Positions 44,690-53,883 are shown, counted from the first letter of the stretch. The stretch is 64,000 nucleotides of DNA from Veillonella parvula DSM 2008 (GCF_000024945.1 NC_013520.1:2009001-2073000); one strand, 5' to 3'. Program-made: numbers and translations. Notes: generated by a model from the sequence alone, not told the origin.

Positions 44690-44854
44690 ATGGCAATTCA
44701 TAAACTATCTGCTATACTAGGCACAATCATTATGGGCATCGGATCCTTTATTACCTGTCTAGCCACAACTGAAAGTACCATTACCCTTGGTAACGGCATG
44801 CTCGTGGTAAGTATTATTATGATGGGATTTGGATATTCAAAATGGCAACCGTAA
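44690..44854 (+). CDS. Small membrane protein coupled to the codB-like gene
   Basis: The 54-codon frame starts at ATG 44690, 5 nt after the permease stop, with AAGGGTG as ribosome site inside the end of the permease gene. The peptide has two hydrophobic helices (AILGTIIMGIGSFITCLA and MLVVSIIMMGFGYS) linked by a polar turn. Spacing and the terminator that follows suggest co-expression, perhaps as a small accessory subunit. No family recognised. Confidence 0.6.
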   Translation: MAIHKLSAILGTIIMGIGSFITCLATTESTITLGNGMLVVSIIMMGFGYSKWQP

Positions 44855-44880
44855 AAAATTAATATTTATATAAAATAAGA

Positions 44881-44916
44881 AAAAGCACTATCTACAAATA
44901 ATAAGATAGTGCTTTT
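44881..44916. terminator. Bidirectional terminator between permease operon and CRISPR array 1
   Basis: AAAAGCACTATCT and AGATAGTGCTTTT (44881-44893, 44904-44916) form a 13-bp perfect stem. It can end the plus-strand permease transcript and the minus-strand read-through from the csm operon and array 1. Confidence 0.85.
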
Positions 44917-45256
44917 CTGACCCCATTGGAGATTATTTAATTTAAAACCACGTATGCTGCAGTTGGAATTCCTAAGCGCTATTATGATATGTTTCCGTCC
45001 CCTAATGGGGATTATTTAATTTAACCGTGTACGGTAATTTATTCGATAATACAGAAGATAAGTTTGGGTTTCCGTCCCCTAATAGGGATTATTTAATTTA
45101 ACTGGCTAAGAAGCACGCCTTACTCGGTGCATCAAGTAGTGCATTTCCGTCCCCTAATGGGGATTATTTAGTTTAACAACAATGCTAGTCAAAAATGAAA
45201 CAAAATATTGTTGGTATTTTGGTTTCCGTTCCCATCAGGGGATTATTTAATTTAAC
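44913..45256 (-). CRISPR. CRISPR array 1: 5 repeats, 4 spacers
   Basis: Repeats of 35 nt lie at 44991, 45068, 45143 and 45222, with a degenerate terminal repeat at about 44913-44946. Spacers are 40-44 nt. Read on the minus strand the repeat begins GTTAAATTAAATAAT, has a CCCC/GGGG stem and ends ACGGAAAC, a typical 5' handle. The degenerate repeat is at the low-coordinate end, consistent with minus-strand transcription. The first repeat abuts the csm6 stub and there is no leader, so the array probably depends on csm operon read-through. Confidence 0.95.
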
Positions 45257-45366
45257 TTGGTTCTATGAACCTTAGTTTTAGTGACTAACGCTATATGAAG
45301 CATCCCACCATCATAGCAACCACGAATAGGATCTGTATCTCCTACAGGAGTATAAAGAATTCTCAT
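45247..45366 (-). pseudogene. csm6: Truncated csm6 (5' stub)
   Basis: The ATG at 45366 overlaps the cas6 stop as ATGA. The frame reads MRILYTPVGDTDPIRGCYDG and then GMLHI, matching the start of the CARF domain of Csm6 (S-P-I/V-G-x-x-D-P, D-G-x-M-L-H-I). After about 25 residues the similarity ends, and the frame runs into the first CRISPR repeat and stops at 45247. The rest of the CARF domain and the HEPN RNase domain are absent. Confidence 0.85.
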
Positions 45367-46112
45367 TGTACTACCTCACTTTGTACCCCACCCATACCTA
45401 ATGCGGTCTTAATTCCGAGCCCTGTGAATTGGCTATAGTAGGTCAATAGAGATAAGATGCGTTGCATCACTAAATTTCGCTTAAATTGCATTACAATCTC
45501 TCCACGGAAACCACGGATTTTAACCCCTTCTAAACCATATATGCCCATACGCAAATTATAGTCGCGAATGAAAGCTGCCGATTCAAGTGCAGCTAATAAA
45601 TCTTCAGAGTCCATCATTTCAAACGTAGTGAATTGGTTCCATTGACGCAATAAATAGCGATAGATACGAAAGGCTTCAGGGAAGATTGTATATTGTTGAT
45701 CTACTTTAAAGCTTGTTGTAGTCACACACCGCAATTTAGCCTGCGCATATTCTGCTTCACCACTCCAAAACTTAGCCATTAACGCTTCATAAGAGGTTTC
45801 CTCTAAAATGGTTCTATCTTGAATATAAATATGCCCTCGTTTTTGTTTCAAAAAAATCTTTTCAGGCATATCTAGTACTGGTCGTAATATACGTTCAACA
45901 GCCTCTGCTGTTACAGCAGAAAGGCGCCAAATATATTGACCTTTTTCTTTATCAAAATAGATATATTGGCTATAAGGGCGCAGGCCCGTTTCATGCAACT
46001 GACCTGCGTATTCTATTCCCACCAGCTCCATTAAGACTCCATGTAGCACGCTACCTATAGACTGTACAATTTTAATAGATGGATCTGCTGTTATTCCTAA
46101 CTCAATGGCCAT
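45363..46112 (-). CDS. cas6: CRISPR repeat endonuclease Cas6 (III-A locus)
   Basis: Cas6 cuts the precursor crRNA within the repeats. The protein shows two ferredoxin-like halves and the C-terminal glycine-rich motif TGLGIKTALGMGGV. His residues near the N-terminus (GSVLHGVLM, AGQLHETGLRPYSQY) are candidates for catalysis. I chose the ATG at 46112, where the first beta strand begins (MAIELGI). The frame is open to 46166, and a TTG at 46133 after GAGGTGGGGGG is an alternative. It is the last intact gene of the csm operon. Confidence 0.88.
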   Translation of the reverse strand: MAIELGITADPSIKIVQSIGSVLHGVLMELVGIEYAGQLHETGLRPYSQYIYFDKEKGQYIWRLSAVTAEAVERILRPVLDMPEKIFLKQKRGHIYIQDRTILEETSYEALMAKFWSGEAEYAQAKLRCVTTTSFKVDQQYTIFPEAFRIYRYLLRQWNQFTTFEMMDSEDLLAALESAAFIRDYNLRMGIYGLEGVKIRGFRGEIVMQFKRNLVMQRILSLLTYYSQFTGLGIKTALGMGGVQSEVVQ

Positions 46113-46122
46113 AATTTCAACA

Positions 46123-47298
46123 TTATCTGCCAATATGAATGCCCCCCACCTCATAATAATTGCCATTCCACTTTACTAATTTAATCGCACGTGGTGCCAT
46201 AAATTTATCCTTACTATCATGTTTAGCCTTTTGAAAATTCACATCTAAAATAGCTCTAATAATATCAATTCCTGTTTTTTCATCATCTGTAAAAGCAGCC
46301 ATAATAATAGTCTTCTGAATAAACCCTGTATTACTACCAATATACGCATTAGCTGAGTCTAGAGCTTTAAAGACAGACGGACTAACCTTCTTAAATTTAG
46401 AGGCTAATAACTTATGAGTAGCATCAAAGTCTTCCTGTAAAATATCTAACACTTGATCGATACTAGTAATCCCTATTTCTTTAGTCATAGCTGTATCAAG
46501 GGTTAATGTAAAGGAAAACTGCTGATTTGGTAAAATGCACTCACGATGTACAGAAATATCATGAGTTCCATCTTCCTCAACACAAGAATCCTCTTTCTTT
46601 AATACCTCTGTTTTAATCACACCCATAGGCATAGCATCAGAAATAGAAATACCTCGGAAAGCACTGGCTAAAATACCTTTAAATGGTTTTCCTTCATTGT
46701 TCGTAAGGACATGAATATGTTTAAGAATAGCTAGATTTACCATCTTAAATATATCTTTGAAAAGGCTTCTAGCATTCTTTCTTTTATATACATCTAAAAC
46801 TTTTCTTAACTCTCTTTGTACATTACTCCTAAATGCTTTATTATTACGAAGCATATGCGAAATAATAGCACTATCAATAACGCCTTTAATCGAGCTACCA
46901 GGAATATAAACATCTCCATTAGCACCACGAATCTGAGGAGTAATATCATTCAATGAGTTTTTACGCCCTTTATTATATATCGATGATTTCATAATTGAGC
47001 CAATAGCAGACCTTAATGTATCTTTTGTTAGTTGAGATGCACCAATAGCATTTTTTGCCCAATCATACATAGTCCGACCATTTGGCCTTATCATTTCATC
47101 CTGCATATATAATTCAAACTCTTCTAATTTATTATGATGTGCTAAAAAGCGAAACCACTCGTAGTTATTAAGTAAATATACTTCACCAGCATCGTAATTA
47201 TACATATAATCCTTAGTCGTTAGATTTTCAGGGCCACCAATATTGGTAGGACTCACAATAGTGAGCGATAGTTGTGCATGATCTATACGATTACTCAT
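46123..47298 (-). CDS. csm5: Csm5, type III-A RAMP subunit
   Basis: Csm5 caps the 3' end of the crRNA in the Csm complex and helps crRNA maturation. RAMP features are LSLTIVSPTNIGGPEN near the N-terminus and VYIPGSSIKGVIDSAIISHM in the centre. The C-terminal segment ends RAIKLVKWNGNYYEVGGIHI. I chose the ATG at 47298, which overlaps the csm4 stop as ATGAGTAA; the in-frame start ten codons earlier lies inside csm4. It lies between csm4 and cas6. Confidence 0.92.
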   Translation of the reverse strand: MSNRIDHAQLSLTIVSPTNIGGPENLTTKDYMYNYDAGEVYLLNNYEWFRFLAHHNKLEEFELYMQDEMIRPNGRTMYDWAKNAIGASQLTKDTLRSAIGSIMKSSIYNKGRKNSLNDITPQIRGANGDVYIPGSSIKGVIDSAIISHMLRNNKAFRSNVQRELRKVLDVYKRKNARSLFKDIFKMVNLAILKHIHVLTNNEGKPFKGILASAFRGISISDAMPMGVIKTEVLKKEDSCVEEDGTHDISVHRECILPNQQFSFTLTLDTAMTKEIGITSIDQVLDILQEDFDATHKLLASKFKKVSPSVFKALDSANAYIGSNTGFIQKTIIMAAFTDDEKTGIDIIRAILDVNFQKAKHDSKDKFMAPRAIKLVKWNGNYYEVGGIHIGR

Positions 47299-48289
47299 AA
47301 TCCACCCCAATCCATAAGCCCATACCATTACGATATACAGGGTGAGGTAAACTATCCCCTGTAATAGTAAGCATTTGTCCTACTAATGCTTTTGGACAAA
47401 CAGAGCCTTCTTTAACAACATAATAGGAATTACGTTTCACTTGAGTCATACTTCCAGCAGATCCAACAAAGCCGCCACGTTTTTGTAATTTATAAGAACC
47501 TTGTTTTAAAGTAGCCACTTCATCACGAGTCGGAACACAAGCACTAATACACATCATCTTTCCTTGATTATTGTGAAGCAATTCATATAAAGCAGAGTCA
47601 TCTTTATAAATGCCTTCAGATTCCAACTGAATGGGATCATCAGCTAACTCAAATTTCCCATAGCCACCGCTGCGCTTGCCACCGATACCAGATAGACCTA
47701 ATAATTCAAGAATGGCTTCAAATAACTCACGACTTGTATCATCGGTAAATCTAGCTATAATATATAGTCCTGTGTTTGACATAAATTGATAGCTCCCCAC
47801 ATAATATGGTCTACTTTTTTCACCACGCATATTTACTTGTGTCATGGCTTGCTTAGTTCCAAAGATAGGCATATGTTTTTGTGAGGTATCTGATTCTATA
47901 TATTGACTAAAATTTTGTAGCTGTGATGCTCGGATATACTCAATCTTCTTAATCTTCTTTTGCTCTGTCGCTACACGTTTTGTCTCTGCAAAACTTGTAA
48001 TAGGCAGCTCTATTGAATCAATTTGCATGATAGGTGTAGGTACATACAATTGATACTCCCCATTATCTATGCAGTAAGGAAACAAACTAGATAATACAAT
48101 ATGTTGTTCTTTTACAGAGTCGATAAAAGATTGTAGTAAACCTGTATTATGGCTGATTTCATGACAGCATGCACCAAAAAGCACATCAGAGCCTAATGTG
48201 GATGAAATTGTTTCTAGGTTTCCCCCTTCTGAGGTATCTCCAAAATGCACTGGTGTAAGAAAACGCAGTGGATATAGATAGTAGTTCAT
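47291..48289 (-). CDS. csm4: Csm4, type III-A RAMP subunit
   Basis: Csm4 (Cas5-like) binds Cas10 and the crRNA 5' handle. The N-terminus YYLYPLRFLTPVHFGDTSEG, the central GLSGIGGKRSGGYGKFEL glycine-rich loop and the C-terminal KRGGFVGSAG and HPVYRNGMGLWIGV are typical. It begins 9 nt after csm3 and overlaps csm5 by 8 nt. Confidence 0.93.
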   Translation of the reverse strand: MNYYLYPLRFLTPVHFGDTSEGGNLETISSTLGSDVLFGACCHEISHNTGLLQSFIDSVKEQHIVLSSLFPYCIDNGEYQLYVPTPIMQIDSIELPITSFAETKRVATEQKKIKKIEYIRASQLQNFSQYIESDTSQKHMPIFGTKQAMTQVNMRGEKSRPYYVGSYQFMSNTGLYIIARFTDDTSRELFEAILELLGLSGIGGKRSGGYGKFELADDPIQLESEGIYKDDSALYELLHNNQGKMMCISACVPTRDEVATLKQGSYKLQKRGGFVGSAGSMTQVKRNSYYVVKEGSVCPKALVGQMLTITGDSLPHPVYRNGMGLWIGVDYE

Positions 48290-48298
48290 AGTAACAAC

Positions 48299-48982
48299 CT
48301 ACTTTCTTAATATATCTAATAAATCCTGCGTATTAATAGTACTATTACCTACTGATTTCACATCATCAATAGAAATATTTACACGACCATACCCGCGAGA
48401 ACCATGCCCCCCGAGATAATCGATACCTAATAAATTAAGACCTGCTTTTAGTATATTCATATCCTCAGTTACTTCATCTTCACGTTCAATATTATAAGCA
48501 ACTTTAAAAGTGAATACAGTATCTGCTGGAACACGTTCAATTTGACGAGGGTTAGCACTACCATCAACACGATTAATAGTATTTTCAAACTTAATTTCAC
48601 CCATATAAGTATCTGTCTCTATATTATCAAACAGTTGACGAGTTTCATCTGTGATAAATAAATCATAAAACTGTAAACGAGCTGGTTTTACAGGATTTAC
48701 GGAACCAAATAAACGTTTAATATCCTCTTTATCCTCTTTAATATCATTCATAATATAGTCTTCACAATGGCTTTTCGCTAACAAAGTACGTAATTTCCCT
48801 TTAATAGAGCTACCAGGAATAATAGGCTCTTGAGAAACTACATCACGAATGAATGGTGTATCAACGGATCCAATAGGAGCAAAGTCATTACTAGCACCAA
48901 TATGCATACCAGTTTCTAGTTTAATAGTACCTGTAATTAGTAATTTACCACGTAAGGATTTTAATTTATCATTATTCTCCAT
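48299..48982 (-). CDS. csm3: Csm3, backbone RNase of the type III-A complex
   Basis: Csm3 forms the Cas7-type filament and cuts target RNA at 6-nt intervals. The segment GMHIGASNDFAPIGSVDTPF contains the catalytic Asp of the family in SND. It is followed by PIIPGSSIKGKLRTLLA and the C-terminal glycine-rich GIDYLGGHGSRGYGRVNI. The length (227) is normal. GGAGGGG precedes the ATG at 48982. Confidence 0.96.
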   Translation of the reverse strand: MENNDKLKSLRGKLLITGTIKLETGMHIGASNDFAPIGSVDTPFIRDVVSQEPIIPGSSIKGKLRTLLAKSHCEDYIMNDIKEDKEDIKRLFGSVNPVKPARLQFYDLFITDETRQLFDNIETDTYMGEIKFENTINRVDGSANPRQIERVPADTVFTFKVAYNIEREDEVTEDMNILKAGLNLLGIDYLGGHGSRGYGRVNISIDDVKSVGNSTINTQDLLDILRK

Positions 48983-48994
48983 CTTGTGCCCCTC

Positions 48995-49507
48995 CTATCG
49001 ACGGTTTCCATTTGCTTGATTGTAATTTTGATTACTATACTGTTTATTTTTGTTCCACGCTTCATTAGACGCAGCTATAACACTGACCGCTCTATATTTA
49101 TAAAAAGCTACTAATGCTTCTACATATTTACAGAACATTTCAAATTTATTAACATCAGTACCAATGCATTCAACCATCTCTACCAATTGACTATCTTCAA
49201 TAAAGTTTTTTACTGGATATTTATTATCTTTATCTCGACCAGCTTGATATAAGAATGTAGTTTTTAAAAAACGAACCTCCATCGCTATATTTTCAGGTAG
49301 CTTATCAAAGGATTTGCTTTTACGTTGTTCCACACCCAATTTATTTTTAATAGCCACTACACTAGATAAAATTTTACGTACTTGTGCATACTTTACGTCA
49401 AATACTTCATCTGTTTTTCTGCATTTTGGATTATATCTTAAACGACCGATAGTTTCTTCTGCCTTAGTGACAATATCTATATCCCAATTAAATTTACCTT
49501 GTGTCAT
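48995..49507 (-). CDS. csm2: Csm2, small subunit (Cas11) of the type III-A complex
   Basis: This 170-residue, largely helical protein sits between cas10 and csm3, as Csm2 does. The pattern FDVKYAQVRKILSSVVAIKN and VRFLKTTFLYQAGRDK resembles Csm2, and a polar Asn/Gln-rich tail follows (residues about 150-170). Csm2 lines the target RNA channel. It begins 10 nt after csm1. Confidence 0.9.
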   Translation of the reverse strand: MTQGKFNWDIDIVTKAEETIGRLRYNPKCRKTDEVFDVKYAQVRKILSSVVAIKNKLGVEQRKSKSFDKLPENIAMEVRFLKTTFLYQAGRDKDNKYPVKNFIEDSQLVEMVECIGTDVNKFEMFCKYVEALVAFYKYRAVSVIAASNEAWNKNKQYSNQNYNQANGNRR

Positions 49508-49517
49508 ATACTATTCC

Positions 49518-52067
49518 TCACTTTGTATCACGCATATAGTAAACAATGAGGTTGCAAGCTGTTAGCAAAGCTTTACAATCTTCTTCTGATTGAATCCATC
49601 TATGAATAGCTGTAACAAAGTTTTTATATGATTCATAGGTAGGATTATTTTTCTTAGGTTCTAATCTAGCCAATAAATAGAGTATACGAGCCACATTAAT
49701 ATGTTTGCCTAAAGCTCTATCATTTAATATACCTTGTAACAATTCCATCAACTTATATATTAGGCCTTTACCTAATTTCATTTTTGAGTCTTGCACCTCA
49801 TTAATGCCTGGAATAACAAATAATTGATCTAGTGTATAGAGCTTATCTTCAATGACATTATTAATGAGGTCATCCCATTTATATACATGTCGGCATATAC
49901 GCTCTTCACCGTTTGAGTTTGTTTCAAATCCAAATAAAGCAATACTATCTTTGCCATCATTATCTTTAGCAACACTTTCAAGTAAACCTGTAATTGCAGC
50001 CATTTGGCTAATTGGATAGGATGGAGAGAATAGAGCTAGGCCAGCAGACATAGTAATTTTATTATCTGTAACCTCTGCCAGTTTTTCACGAATATCAATG
50101 ACTAATTCTAATAATTCGTCCCATGCACCAACAAGGAATACATCGTCACCACCGGAGTAAATAACGTGAATTTTTCTAGTCGTAACTTTTTTATTAGCCC
50201 AAATAGTAAATGGTGTAACAGATCTACCAAAACCTTGCACATCACCTTGAGCCATTTTATTAACAGCAACCTTAAAGAACATTGCTAAATCACGAGATAA
50301 GTCAGCATAGCGTGATAAAGTACCATATTTAAATTTATCAGAGCCCTCAGAAATAAAGCCTCCGGTAAAAGCAGCACCAAGGTTATCTACGTCTGCTCGT
50401 AATACACCAAGTCGCTTAATGCCTTTATCCTCCCCTAAGCCACTAGATGCGGCAAGTTCTTCAAATTCATAAACTTGACCATTATCCTTGCGTGCTACAT
50501 AATCTGCTAACCAAATACGATTGAATATATTATGTCCAGTTTTAGCTGTATTCTTAGAGTAAATTCTAAGAATCTCATGACTAGATTCGAACTTCTGTAA
50601 TGATGATTCAGGGACCACATAAAGATATACCTTCAGATTATCCGCATCACTACTCAAATTGTTAAGATATACTTCAACCTTAGGAATACTTTCATTATCA
50701 TCACTCGTATTAGGGCTAGCTAATACAAAGACCGTATCTCGACTGTCAACAATTTGTTCCCCTAAGTGATACAAGCCATTACAAATTGGACAAGCCTCAG
50801 CATCGGTATCCTTACCATAAGGCGATAATGTTGCTGTTGAAGTGTGACAAATGAAACATTCCCGCTCGCCATGAAGAACTGTATTATACGTACTATTTGG
50901 ATTAAATAGATCTGTTAGGTGCTGTTCAGAATATCGTTTAGCCTTAGCCTCACCAACAGATTGGCTCACCTTACGGAATAATGTACGTTGCGATTGAATT
51001 AACTCGGCAGCTGTTGCGGTAGCGGAACCAAGCGCTAAATACAATTTAGTACCAAATACTGTTAAGAACCATTCATTAATGGATTTTTCCATAGATTCAA
51101 TGGCAGTACAAGTTTTTGTTGTATTAGGAGCCAATACATAAAAATGACCGCCACCATTGTAAATAAGATTTGCCCGAGTTAACTGCAATGTATCTAATAG
51201 TTCATCTACAATTTGTTCCATTAAAATTTCTAAATAGAATGAGCGACCACGTAATGATTTCAATGCACCTTTAGACGGAATCGTATAAATAAAATTCTGA
51301 ATGCCAGAAATATCTCCAGATATTAATCGAAACGCTGGCATTTCACGAAACTTTTTAGAGTTCTGATAACAGTATTCTTTATAATCAGTAATGCCTTGTT
51401 CCTCAAAATAATGCACCATACTATGTGCCACGGCAGCTGTTATCTTTGAGTGCATATACAAAGAAATATCATTGGTTTGATCTGTTGCCGTACTAGATGG
51501 CATATAAGATATAGTGTCTTCATAAATTCTCAGCAACTCATTAACGGACATCTTATCTATTGGTTGTTGCTGAAAGTTCTGTACTAATACATCATATAGT
51601 GCCTTATATTTATCACTTGGTGCGCGTATCGTTTTATCATTTTCAGGATAATTAAAGTGGTCCGACACATCAATGCCACGTAGATAATACTGTAAAGGTT
51701 GAGTACTAGTTTTATCGCCAAATACACGGAAGATTGATTGAAGCGGTAACTCTTTATCAAACTTCTGTGTAGAGGTATTTTCACCTTCCTCAAGATCTCG
51801 ACGATTTACAGCTGCAGCAATATTATCTGCTTCGTACACAATGTATGCATAATCATCATTTTTTAGTTGAGCTGTACTAAGCTCTTTCCCGTGATGATAC
51901 TTCAAACAATGAGTAATACTTTGCTTTAAGCCCATATCGGAAAAATAGGGTTCAATGAAAGCAGCGCCGCGCTTAGAATGTGCATCGGTTCCCTGATTAG
52001 CTCGATACACGACTTTGCCGATATCATGAAGCAATGCACCCTTTACCAGTGCATCCCATTTACCCAT
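49518..52067 (-). CDS. cas10: Cas10/Csm1, large subunit of the type III-A complex
   Basis: Cas10 senses bound target RNA, cuts DNA through its HD domain and makes cyclic oligoadenylates. The HD motif is LLHDIGKVVYR near residue 14, with YHHGKEL further on. A zinc-binding C-x2-C pair lies near 400 and 430 (CFICHTST, CPICNG). The cyclase motif SGGDDVFL is near residue 638. All catalytic residues look intact. GGAGG lies 7 nt before the ATG. It is the first gene of the csm operon, yet the downstream csm6 effector gene is truncated. Confidence 0.97.
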   Translation of the reverse strand: MGKWDALVKGALLHDIGKVVYRANQGTDAHSKRGAAFIEPYFSDMGLKQSITHCLKYHHGKELSTAQLKNDDYAYIVYEADNIAAAVNRRDLEEGENTSTQKFDKELPLQSIFRVFGDKTSTQPLQYYLRGIDVSDHFNYPENDKTIRAPSDKYKALYDVLVQNFQQQPIDKMSVNELLRIYEDTISYMPSSTATDQTNDISLYMHSKITAAVAHSMVHYFEEQGITDYKEYCYQNSKKFREMPAFRLISGDISGIQNFIYTIPSKGALKSLRGRSFYLEILMEQIVDELLDTLQLTRANLIYNGGGHFYVLAPNTTKTCTAIESMEKSINEWFLTVFGTKLYLALGSATATAAELIQSQRTLFRKVSQSVGEAKAKRYSEQHLTDLFNPNSTYNTVLHGERECFICHTSTATLSPYGKDTDAEACPICNGLYHLGEQIVDSRDTVFVLASPNTSDDNESIPKVEVYLNNLSSDADNLKVYLYVVPESSLQKFESSHEILRIYSKNTAKTGHNIFNRIWLADYVARKDNGQVYEFEELAASSGLGEDKGIKRLGVLRADVDNLGAAFTGGFISEGSDKFKYGTLSRYADLSRDLAMFFKVAVNKMAQGDVQGFGRSVTPFTIWANKKVTTRKIHVIYSGGDDVFLVGAWDELLELVIDIREKLAEVTDNKITMSAGLALFSPSYPISQMAAITGLLESVAKDNDGKDSIALFGFETNSNGEERICRHVYKWDDLINNVIEDKLYTLDQLFVIPGINEVQDSKMKLGKGLIYKLMELLQGILNDRALGKHINVARILYLLARLEPKKNNPTYESYKNFVTAIHRWIQSEEDCKALLTACNLIVYYMRDTK

Positions 52068-52115
52068 TACATCGCCTCCAAACTCTACTTAAGAAATAAA
52101 AAACCTATTGACTTC

Positions 52116-52144
52116 ATTATATATTCATTTCTGTTTAAAACCAA
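52116..52144 (-). promoter_or_regulatory. Promoter of the csm operon
   Basis: On the minus strand TTGGTT (52139-52144) and TATAAT (52116-52121) are 17 nt apart, about 50 nt before the cas10 start. Confidence 0.6.
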
Positions 52145-52172
52145 TAGAAAAACCATCCGATTTATACAAAAA

Positions 52173-52206
52173 AGCCAGTATATTCACTAAAAAGAATATA
52201 CTGGCT
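52173..52206. terminator. Terminator between CRISPR array 2 and the csm operon
   Basis: AGCCAGTATATTC and GAATATACTGGCT (52173-52185, 52194-52206) form a 13-bp perfect stem followed by T6 on the minus strand. It would end the array 2 transcript. Confidence 0.8.
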
Positions 52207-52238
52207 ATATTTTTATACTTATATGAGTTTTTAACATA

Positions 52239-52575
52239 AAAACCGGCCCCAAATGGGGATTATTTAATTTAACTAGAATTAGATGAAGTATCTGTAGCTG
52301 ATAGCACTAGACTGGTTTCCGTCCCCATCAGGGGATTATTTAATTTAACATTGTAAAGATCAAGAAGGAACTTATTCCATATATTTCAGCAAGTTTCCGT
52401 CCCCATCAGGGGATTATTTAATTTAACTAACTTATAATACTCCTAGATTGAATGCTATTAAAGTTTCCGTCCCCATCAGGGGATTATTTAATTTAACAAA
52501 CCAAGTATTGCAACTCTTATTAAAAAAGATGAGTAAATAAGTTTCCGTCCCCATCAAGGGATTATTTAATTTAAC
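52239..52575 (-). CRISPR. CRISPR array 2: 5 repeats, 4 spacers
   Basis: Repeats of 35 nt start at 52315, 52393, 52463 and 52541, with a degenerate terminal repeat at 52239-52273. Spacers are 41, 43, 35 and 43 nt. The repeat is the same type as in array 1, but its loop reads CATCAGGGG instead of CTAATGGGG (plus strand), a form that array 1 shows only in the repeat next to the csm6 stub. The degenerate repeat lies at the low-coordinate end, so transcription is on the minus strand from the leader at 52576-52748. Confidence 0.96.
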
Positions 52576-52748
52576 CCTGTCTCTGAAACAACAGATATTT
52601 ACTGGTTCCAAAATGCAAAAAACGGCGGAGATTGCAAATTGATTTTAAAAGGCACTTTAGCAAGCTAAAATAATGTCTTTTAACCGCACCACTATCATAA
52701 CGGCGCAGATTTGGTTTTCCGAGTTTTAAATCTAGCTATATTATACCA
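52576..52748 (-). promoter_or_regulatory. Leader and promoter of CRISPR array 2
   Basis: The minus-strand extended -10 TGGTATAAT (52740-52748) is followed by about 160 nt of AT-rich leader ending at the first repeat. No good -35 is seen. Confidence 0.6.
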
Positions 52749-52822
52749 TAAACAAAAGAAATAGAACCATTGGCATTAGTGAGATAACTCTATCAATATA
52801 TCAAACTAAAAATAATGGTTCT

Positions 52823-53450
52823 ATTAATATACTATAAACGTTAATTGTTGTTGCAACCTAATCACTGATACTTGTGGTATGCTTGAAGCTTACTCGTTTC
52901 AATACCGTAAACGGTAAGTGCTGTTGCAACAGGTGCAGATAGAAAATATCGTCGCCCTTGGAAGTATTATGTTTCAATACCGTAAACGGTAAGTGCTGTT
53001 GCAACTCTTCAATTTCAATACTGGAATTGATTTCTACTTCACGTTTCAATACCGTAAACGGTAAGTGCTGTTGCAACTGTAAAATCTTTACAAGATACCA
53101 CTAAGACAGCGGTAAAGTTTCAATACCGTAAACGGTAAGTGCTGTTGCAACCGACAATATTGCAATGGATCAAGTTCGTAACGATGCAATGTTTCAATAC
53201 CGTAAACGGTAAGTGCTGTTGCAACTGTCAAGAGAGGAGAATAATATGAACAGACAAAAAAAGAATGTTTCAATACCGTAAACGGTAAGTGCTGTTGCAA
53301 CTGAAGAGCAGTGAAAGTGTACAATCTGTTATGAAAGAATGTTTCAATACCGTAAACGGTAAGTGCTGTTGCAACTTATTCAAAGTAATCGTTCTGTACA
53401 ATCTATTAGTAATTAGTTTCAATACCGTAAACGGTAAGTGCTGTTGCAAC
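52823..53450 (-). CRISPR. CRISPR array 3: 9 repeats, 8 spacers
   Basis: Repeats of 35 nt start at 52896, 52971, 53043, 53117, 53191, 53267, 53341 and 53416, with a degenerate terminal repeat at 52823-52857. Spacers are 37-41 nt. On the minus strand the repeat begins GTTGCAACAGC, contains the palindrome ACCGTTTACGGT and ends ATTGAAAC. It differs wholly from arrays 1 and 2. An imperfect AGAACCATT/AATGGTTCT hairpin (52763-52821) may terminate the transcript. It may serve the III-D-like system to the right, but this is not shown. Confidence 0.97.
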
Positions 53451-53640
53451 AGCAGGCCTCAGTAGTCCAGTATTCATGGGGCTTAAAAATAGGTTTTGGC
53501 AAACCTCACACCGTAAACGGTCAGATTGAGCTCCCATGGGATTAAAAATGCCGATGAGCATAGGTAAATACTGGTGGTAAATGATTTTTCTAAGGTTACA
53601 GTAATTATAAGATTTTTCAGATTTTGCGTCAATATTTAAT
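53451..53640 (-). promoter_or_regulatory. Leader of CRISPR array 3
   Basis: The AT-rich DNA beyond the first repeat is where the leader should lie. At 53509-53520 it contains ACCGTAAACGGT, the palindromic core of the array repeat. The extent is estimated. Confidence 0.5.
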
Positions 53641-53720
53641 TCATTTTCTTTTCAATATATTCTAAGGAAATACTATTAATAAAATTTTGATAGTTATTTT
53701 TTTCAATATATAGTTTAAAT

Positions 53721-53759
53721 AAAAGAACCCTCCTAACGTTTTATTAGGCGAGTTCTTTT
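53721..53759. terminator. Terminator after the 751-residue protein gene
   Basis: AAAAGAAC-C-CCTAA and TTAGG-G-GTTCTTTT (53721-53736, 53744-53759) pair over 14 of 16 positions, with A and T runs outside. The AT-rich remainder up to 53883 holds nothing else recognisable. Confidence 0.7.
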
Positions 53760-53883
53760 TATTCTTTAAGGCATAAAGATCATAACTATATAGTTATGTT
53801 TTATGCTCATAACCTCAATCTATAAATAAAATTTTGTATGGAAGTCTTTATAAAATAGGTATATAAATTTTTCTATATAGTCA

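Noticed and set aside
52858-53324. Minus-strand reading frames with repeated QQHLPFTVLK peptides
   Set aside because: They are translations of CRISPR array 3 repeats and spacers, not genes.
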